Part shown: positions 5,349 to 8,760 of the stretch, piece by piece
Position numbering within the stretch: the stretch's first letter is position 1
Layout: the number at the start of each line of letters is the position of its first letter
Assembly: GCA_903893335.1 (NCBI GenBank)
Contig: CAITLX010000660.1
Location: 1-8,760, forward strand
DNA: 8,760 bases
Direction: 5' to 3'
Origin: an uncultured delta proteobacterium
GTDB lineage: Bacteria > Myxococcota_A > Polyangia > Polyangiales > Polyangiaceae
Program-made: the position numbers and the translations under genes
The notes under the pieces: generated by a model
Database searches by the model: none
Seen by the model: only the letters and a program-made list of their open reading frames with translations
Told to the model about the DNA's origin: nothing

Positions 5349-7457
5349 TCAGCCCTCGCTCGCGATCGGCGCCGAGCCGTTCGAGGTCGCGCTGCTCGCG
5401 ACCGCGCCGTTCGTGCCGCTCGGTGCCGCGTCGCGCGTGCGGGCGTCCTCGCGCTCGCGCCACCGCCGGATGCCCGCCGAGAGGATCTCGCCGATGAGCG
5501 TGCGGTAGTCCATGCCGGCGCCGTTCGCGATGAGGCAGAGATCGGAGTAGTCGGGCGTGAGCCCCGGCAGCGGGTTGACCTCGATGACCCACACGCGGCC
5601 GTCGGCGGCGAGCCGCAGGTCGATGCGGGCGACGTCGCGGCAGCCGAGCGCCATGAAGGTCGCGCGGCAGGTGCGCTCGATCGCGCGCTCCTCGTCGCGC
5701 GTGAGCGGGGCGGGGCACTCGTAGCGGACGTGGCTCTCCCAGTGCTGCTTGCACTCGTAGTCGTAGACGGGTCGCTCGGAGGCGTTGAGGAACACGACCT
5801 CCATCGCGGGCAGCACGCGCGGTCGCGTCGCGCCGAGCAGCCCGACGGTCAGCTCGCGCCCGACGATGTACTCCTCGACGAGCGCCGGTTGCCGGTAGCG
5901 ATCGATGAGCTCGCGCGCGGCGGCGCGCACGCCCGCCTCGTCGTCGACCACGCTGCGCGCCGAGATGCCCTTCGAGGTGCCCTCGGCGTTCGGCTTCACG
6001 ATCACCGGGTAACGGAAGGGGCGCAGCTTCTCGCGCCCGCTGACGAGCACCTGGAACGCGGGGGTGTCGATGCCCTGCTCGCGCAGCACACGCTTGCCGA
6101 GCCCCTTGTCCAGGCAGAGCGACAGCGTGGCCGAGTCGCTGCCGGTGTGGGGGATGCCCAAGAGCTCGCAGAGCGAGGGCACCTGCGCCTCGCGGTTTCG
6201 CCCCTGGATGCCCTCGGCGATGTTGAACAGGAGATCGACGCCGCTGGTCATCAGCGCGCGCGGGAAATCGCCCGTCGCCTCGAGCGGCACGACCTGGTGC
6301 CCGTAGCTCTCGATCGCGCGCGTGACCGCGTCGATCGTGTCGGGCGAGTCGTACTCGGCCTCGGTGTCGTCGGCGGCCGTGTCGCTGCGCTTCATGTTGA
6401 ACGCGAGGCCGATCTTGAGCGGGGGCCTGCGGGGCCGCGAGGCCCGCGGTCGCACCGCGTCGAGCTGCGCGAGCAGCCCCGCGCGCGCGGCCGCCGAGCG
6501 CACGATCGCGAGGATCGTCGTGCGGTAGTCGAGCCCTTGCCCGAGGCTCGCCGCGGCGAGCGCGCCGCTCGGGTCGAACGTCGGCAGCGCCGTCGCCGAG
6601 AGGAACGACACGCGGCCGTCGGGGGCGACGCGGAAATCGAGCTTCGCCGCGTCGCGCAGGCCGAGCGCGGTCACGACGCGCTCGCCGAGCGCCAGCGTGT
6701 GCTCGAGCGTGGCGCGCGGCAGCTCGCTCGGCGAGCGGAGCCGCACGCGCGCGCGGTCCTTGTGCTTGAGATCGTAGTCGTACACGCCGCGCGCGCTCGC
6801 GTGGCTCGGCTCGACGATGTGCTCGACGCCGGCGACGAAGCGCGGCCCGCCGGGCCCGCCCTCGAGGAAGCAGGCCGAGACGTCGGTGCCCGGCGCGTAC
6901 TGCTCGACGATCAGCCCCTCGGGGTACGCGCCGAGCAGCTCCTCGACGATCTCCGACAGCGCGCTCGCGTCCTCGACGACCGAGCGCTGCGAGATGCCCT
7001 TGGACGAGCCCTCGAAGTTGGGCTTCACCATCACGGGGAAGACGAGGTCGTCGAGGGCGCCGGCGCCGAGCGAAGCCTGCGTCACGAGCCGCCCGCGCGG
7101 CGAGGGCACGCCGTAGCCGGCGAGCACCTTCTTGGTCAGCGCCTTGTCGAGCGTCACGCACAGCGTGTAGGCGTCCGACCCGGTGAAGGGCATGCCGAGC
7201 TGCTCGAACAGCGCGGGGTAGAAGGCGCGGCGCGCGCGCCCCCGGCGCCCCTCGGCGGTGTTGAAGATGAGGTCGGGCGCGAACGCCTCGAGCCGTGCGA
7301 CCAGGCGCGACGCCGGGCCGGTGACCTCGATGCGCTCGACCTCGTGACCCGCCGACGCGATCGCGCTGGCGACCGCGTCGATCGTCTCGGGGGGGTCGAA
7401 CTCGGCCTCGTCGACGGCGTCGGTGAGGCGAAGGTTGTGGGTGAGGGCGATGCGCAT
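5349..7457 (-). CDS. Tandem-duplicated ATP-grasp ligase (D-Ala-D-Ala ligase-like), one half degenerate
   Basis: The 702-residue protein is two homologous ATP-grasp units joined head to tail: residues 1-327, a basic/proline linker at 328-346, then 347-665, with a low-complexity Ala/Ser/Gly tail from about 670. Corresponding motifs pair up: PPETIDAV (22-29) with SPDTIDAV (371-378); LIFNTAEG (63-70) with LLFNIAEG (409-416); FTGSDAYTL (91-99) with HTGSDSATL (437-445); VMVKPNFEGSSKGIS (142-156) with VIVKPNAEGTSKGIS (485-499). The C-terminal half keeps the Mg/ATP ligands Asp613, Glu626 and Asn628 (IEVNPLPG). In the N-terminal half Asp274 remains, but Ser287 and Thr289 (FLSATALP) replace Glu and Asn, so it is probably catalytically impaired. 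The family joins a carboxylate to an amine or peptide via acyl phosphate; the substrate is unknown. Single-unit D-Ala-D-Ala ligases are about half this length, so a cell-wall ligase assignment would be unsafe. The ATG at 7457 opens directly on the first beta strand (MRIALTHN); no Shine-Dalgarno is visible. It diverges from ttcA. Confidence 0.9.
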   Translation of the reverse strand: MRIALTHNLRLTDAVDEAEFDPPETIDAVASAIASAGHEVERIEVTGPASRLVARLEAFAPDLIFNTAEGRRGRARRAFYPALFEQLGMPFTGSDAYTLCVTLDKALTKKVLAGYGVPSPRGRLVTQASLGAGALDDLVFPVMVKPNFEGSSKGISQRSVVEDASALSEIVEELLGAYPEGLIVEQYAPGTDVSACFLEGGPGGPRFVAGVEHIVEPSHASARGVYDYDLKHKDRARVRLRSPSELPRATLEHTLALGERVVTALGLRDAAKLDFRVAPDGRVSFLSATALPTFDPSGALAAASLGQGLDYRTTILAIVRSAAARAGLLAQLDAVRPRASRPRRPPLKIGLAFNMKRSDTAADDTEAEYDSPDTIDAVTRAIESYGHQVVPLEATGDFPRALMTSGVDLLFNIAEGIQGRNREAQVPSLCELLGIPHTGSDSATLSLCLDKGLGKRVLREQGIDTPAFQVLVSGREKLRPFRYPVIVKPNAEGTSKGISARSVVDDEAGVRAAARELIDRYRQPALVEEYIVGRELTVGLLGATRPRVLPAMEVVFLNASERPVYDYECKQHWESHVRYECPAPLTRDEERAIERTCRATFMALGCRDVARIDLRLAADGRVWVIEVNPLPGLTPDYSDLCLIANGAGMDYRTLIGEILSAGIRRWREREDARTRDAAPSGTNGAVASSATSNGSAPIASEG

Positions 7458-7524
7458 GCGGGGGGCGACACGCTACCTAAGGGGCGGGTCGGTCGCCAGG
7501 CGACGCGCTAGACTCCCCCGCCTC
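7458..7524. promoter_or_regulatory. Divergent promoter region between the ATP-grasp gene and ttcA
   Basis: This 67-bp spacer must hold both promoters if the flanking genes start as called. On the plus strand a -10-like TAGACT (7509-7514) ends ten bases before the ttcA ATG, and no Shine-Dalgarno lies between, which suggests a leaderless or nearly leaderless ttcA transcript. A 13-bp dyad, GTCGCCAGGCGAC (7492-7504), sits just upstream of that -10 and could be a binding site. The minus-strand promoter is not clear. Confidence 0.4.
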
Positions 7525-8370
7525 ATGTCGAACGACCTCTCCCCGGCCGAGCGCAAGCTGTCGCGCGCGGTGGGGCGCGCCATCGGTGATTTCTCGATGA
7601 TCTCCGAGGGCGATCGCATCCTCGTCGCCGTCTCGGGCGGCAAGGACAGCTACACGCTCCACCACCTGCTCCTGGCGCTCGAGCGCCGCGCGCCGGTGCA
7701 GTTCTCGCTGGTCGCGGTCAACCTCGATCAGGGGCAGCCCGGCTACCCGGGCCACCTGCTCGAGGGCTACATGCGCGAGCGCGGCCACGCGTTCCACATG
7801 GTGCGCGAGGACACCTACTCGATCGTCACCGAGAAGATCCCAGCGGGTAAGACCTACTGCTCGCTCTGCTCGCGCCTGCGTCGCGGCATCCTCTACCGCG
7901 TCGCGCGTGAGCTCGGGTGCAACAAGATCGCGCTCGGCCACCACCGCGACGACGCCGTCGTCACGCTGATGCTCAACCTGTTCTTCTCCGGGCAGCTCAA
8001 GGCGATGCCGCCCAAGCTCGTGTGCGACGAGGGGGACATCATCGTGGTGCGCCCGCTCGTCTACTGCGCCGAGAGCGACATCGCGGCCTACGCCGAGGCG
8101 ATGGCCTTCCCCATCGTCCCCTGCGATCTGTGCGGCTCCCAGCAGCAGCTCCAGCGCAAGGTCGTCTCGGGCATGCTCGCCGACATCGAGCGCGACCACC
8201 CCGGCGTGCGCGCGAGCGTGCTCGCGGCGCTGGGCAACGTGCGGCCGTCGCACCTGTTCGATGCGGGGCTCTGGAAGCAGCTGGGCCTCGAGGTCGCGCG
8301 CGAGGCCGACGACGAGGGGGGCGAGGGGGGGACCGTGCCCCCCGATCGCCTCGTGCGCTCGTGGGTCTGA
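7525..8370 (+). CDS. ttcA: tRNA 2-thiocytidine(32) synthetase TtcA
   Basis: This is a 281-residue cytoplasmic enzyme that adds sulfur to cytidine 32 of the tRNA anticodon loop, using ATP and a [4Fe-4S] cluster. The PP-loop SGGKDS is at 37-42. The cluster-binding CxxC is Cys112/Cys115 in YCSLCSRLRRGILY (111-124), and a second CxxC is Cys200/Cys203 in VPCDLCGSQ (198-206). IALGHHRDD (135-143) is a further family motif, and NLFFSGQLKAMPPK (151-164) is characteristic of TtcA rather than of the related TilS or CTU1. It is slightly shorter than E. coli TtcA (311). The ATG at 7525 gives the usual N-terminus (MSNDLSPAERKL); the longer in-frame start at 7423 would add an arginine-rich stretch antisense to the ATP-grasp gene and was rejected. 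No Shine-Dalgarno is visible, and a -10-like TAGACT lies close upstream. The stop overlaps the next ATG (TGATG), so the two genes are probably cotranscribed. The tail after residue 262 is Gly/Glu-rich. Confidence 0.95.
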   Translation: MSNDLSPAERKLSRAVGRAIGDFSMISEGDRILVAVSGGKDSYTLHHLLLALERRAPVQFSLVAVNLDQGQPGYPGHLLEGYMRERGHAFHMVREDTYSIVTEKIPAGKTYCSLCSRLRRGILYRVARELGCNKIALGHHRDDAVVTLMLNLFFSGQLKAMPPKLVCDEGDIIVVRPLVYCAESDIAAYAEAMAFPIVPCDLCGSQQQLQRKVVSGMLADIERDHPGVRASVLAALGNVRPSHLFDAGLWKQLGLEVAREADDEGGEGGTVPPDRLVRSWV

Positions 8371-8760
8371 TGTCGCCAGCGCTCGGCACGCGAGCGCGGA
8401 GCGCCCTCGGCTTCGAGCCCCTGCTGCCGGGCCTCTACGCGTGGGCGGTGACGGTCGCGGCGCCGGCCTGGTCGAGCGCCGGCACCCTCGCCGCGCAGGC
8501 GACCGCGCTCGGCGCGCTCGGCGGCCTCCTGGTTGGCGCGTGGAGCCACGAGCGCCACCCCGCGCGCACCCCGCTGCTCGCGATCCACGCGTTCCTCGGA
8601 GGCTCGGTCGCCACGTGGGCGCTCATGGGCCCCGCGCTCGCCGCCCCCCACGTCTCGGCCGCCGCGGGCGTCGGAGGAGCGGTCGCCTGGGGGGCCTGGG
8701 CGCTCGCGTTCGGCGCGTCGGGGCGCGCGTCGCCTGGCGCGAGCGTCGCGTCGGCCTCCG
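8370..8760 (+). CDS. Hypothetical multi-pass membrane protein, cut by the window edge
   Basis: An open frame begins at ATG 8370, sharing one base with the ttcA stop (TGATG), and stays open to the last base, giving 130 residues so far with no stop. Four hydrophobic segments are visible, at about residues 18-34, 38-58, 69-92 and 97-115, separated by short polar loops such as SHERHPART (59-67). Alanine, glycine and leucine dominate. The organisation is that of a small integral membrane protein, but I recognise no family motif and assign no function. The coupled start suggests translation follows ttcA, though there need be no functional link. The opposite-strand frames here are charged shadow sequences. 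The C-terminus and any further domain lie outside the window. Confidence 0.7.
   Translation, partial: MSPALGTRARSALGFEPLLPGLYAWAVTVAAPAWSSAGTLAAQATALGALGGLLVGAWSHERHPARTPLLAIHAFLGGSVATWALMGPALAAPHVSAAAGVGGAVAWGAWALAFGASGRASPGASVASAS

Noticed and set aside
5349..7457. Carbamoyl-phosphate synthase large subunit, which is also a double ATP-grasp protein
   Set aside because: The length is about two thirds of that family, and the motifs (NxAEG, TGSD, VKPNxEGxSKGI, ExNPLPG) are of the D-Ala-D-Ala ligase type.
5262..7511. 749-residue plus-strand open frame antisense to the ATP-grasp gene
   Set aside because: Its apparent internal repetition mirrors the duplicated ATP-grasp halves on the other strand; it has no fold-like hydrophobic pattern of its own.
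7423..7524. Longer N-terminus for TtcA starting at 7423
   Set aside because: The added 34 residues are Arg-rich, overlap the opposite-strand ATP-grasp start, and precede the normal TtcA N-terminus at 7525.
7477..8253. 258-residue minus-strand frame opposite ttcA
   Set aside because: It is antisense to a gene with PP-loop and CxxC motifs, and its composition is that of a shadow frame.
1..8760. CRISPR arrays, tRNA genes, rRNA, transposases or integrases
   Set aside because: No regularly spaced repeats, tRNA-like arms with TTC-type loops, conserved rRNA blocks or transposase-like proteins were found by reading both strands.

Overview
The window is very GC-rich (roughly 70% or more by eye) with strong G/C third-codon bias, so nearly every real gene has long open shadows on the opposite strand. 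The lipoprotein cytochrome with a degenerate phosphatase-like domain, the tandem ATP-grasp protein and sparse Shine-Dalgarno use fit a high-GC deltaproteobacterial lineage such as Myxococcota (Polyangia-like). That placement is inference; no rRNA or other firm marker is present. I see no mobile element, CRISPR array, tRNA or rRNA.

Layout. Positions 1-106 are non-coding and hold a degenerate 27-nt direct repeat pair around a strong GC hairpin. From 107 to 7457 every gene is on the minus strand. In transcription order they are a duplicated ATP-grasp ligase-like protein (7457-5349), an ArsR-type repressor (5259 or 5277 to 4960), a secreted YceI-family protein (4868-4227), the CstA transporter (4121-2022), a 79-residue membrane protein that starts inside the cstA stop codon (2025-1786), and a 555-residue lipoprotein with an UshA-like domain and C-terminal c-type haem motifs (1774-107). 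A 67-bp divergent spacer at 7458-7524 separates these from the plus-strand genes: ttcA (7525-8370), a tRNA 2-thiocytidine synthetase, and a four-helix membrane protein that runs off the right edge.

How the parts connect. The cstA, small membrane protein and cytochrome lipoprotein genes look like one translationally coupled operon: a GTGA overlap at the first junction, and a Shine-Dalgarno that includes the stop codon at the second. The repressor and the YceI gene share a regulatory signal. A 25-bp AT-rich near-palindrome occurs once at the repressor's start and once just upstream of the YceI Shine-Dalgarno, matching at 19 of 25 positions, which suggests autoregulation and control of the YceI gene by this repressor.

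The observations most worth following are this operator pair, the apparent loss of Mg ligands in one half of the double ATP-grasp protein, and the cstA / small membrane protein / cytochrome lipoprotein cluster with its CX3CH fourth haem motif. I did not find a clearly new defence or mobile system.
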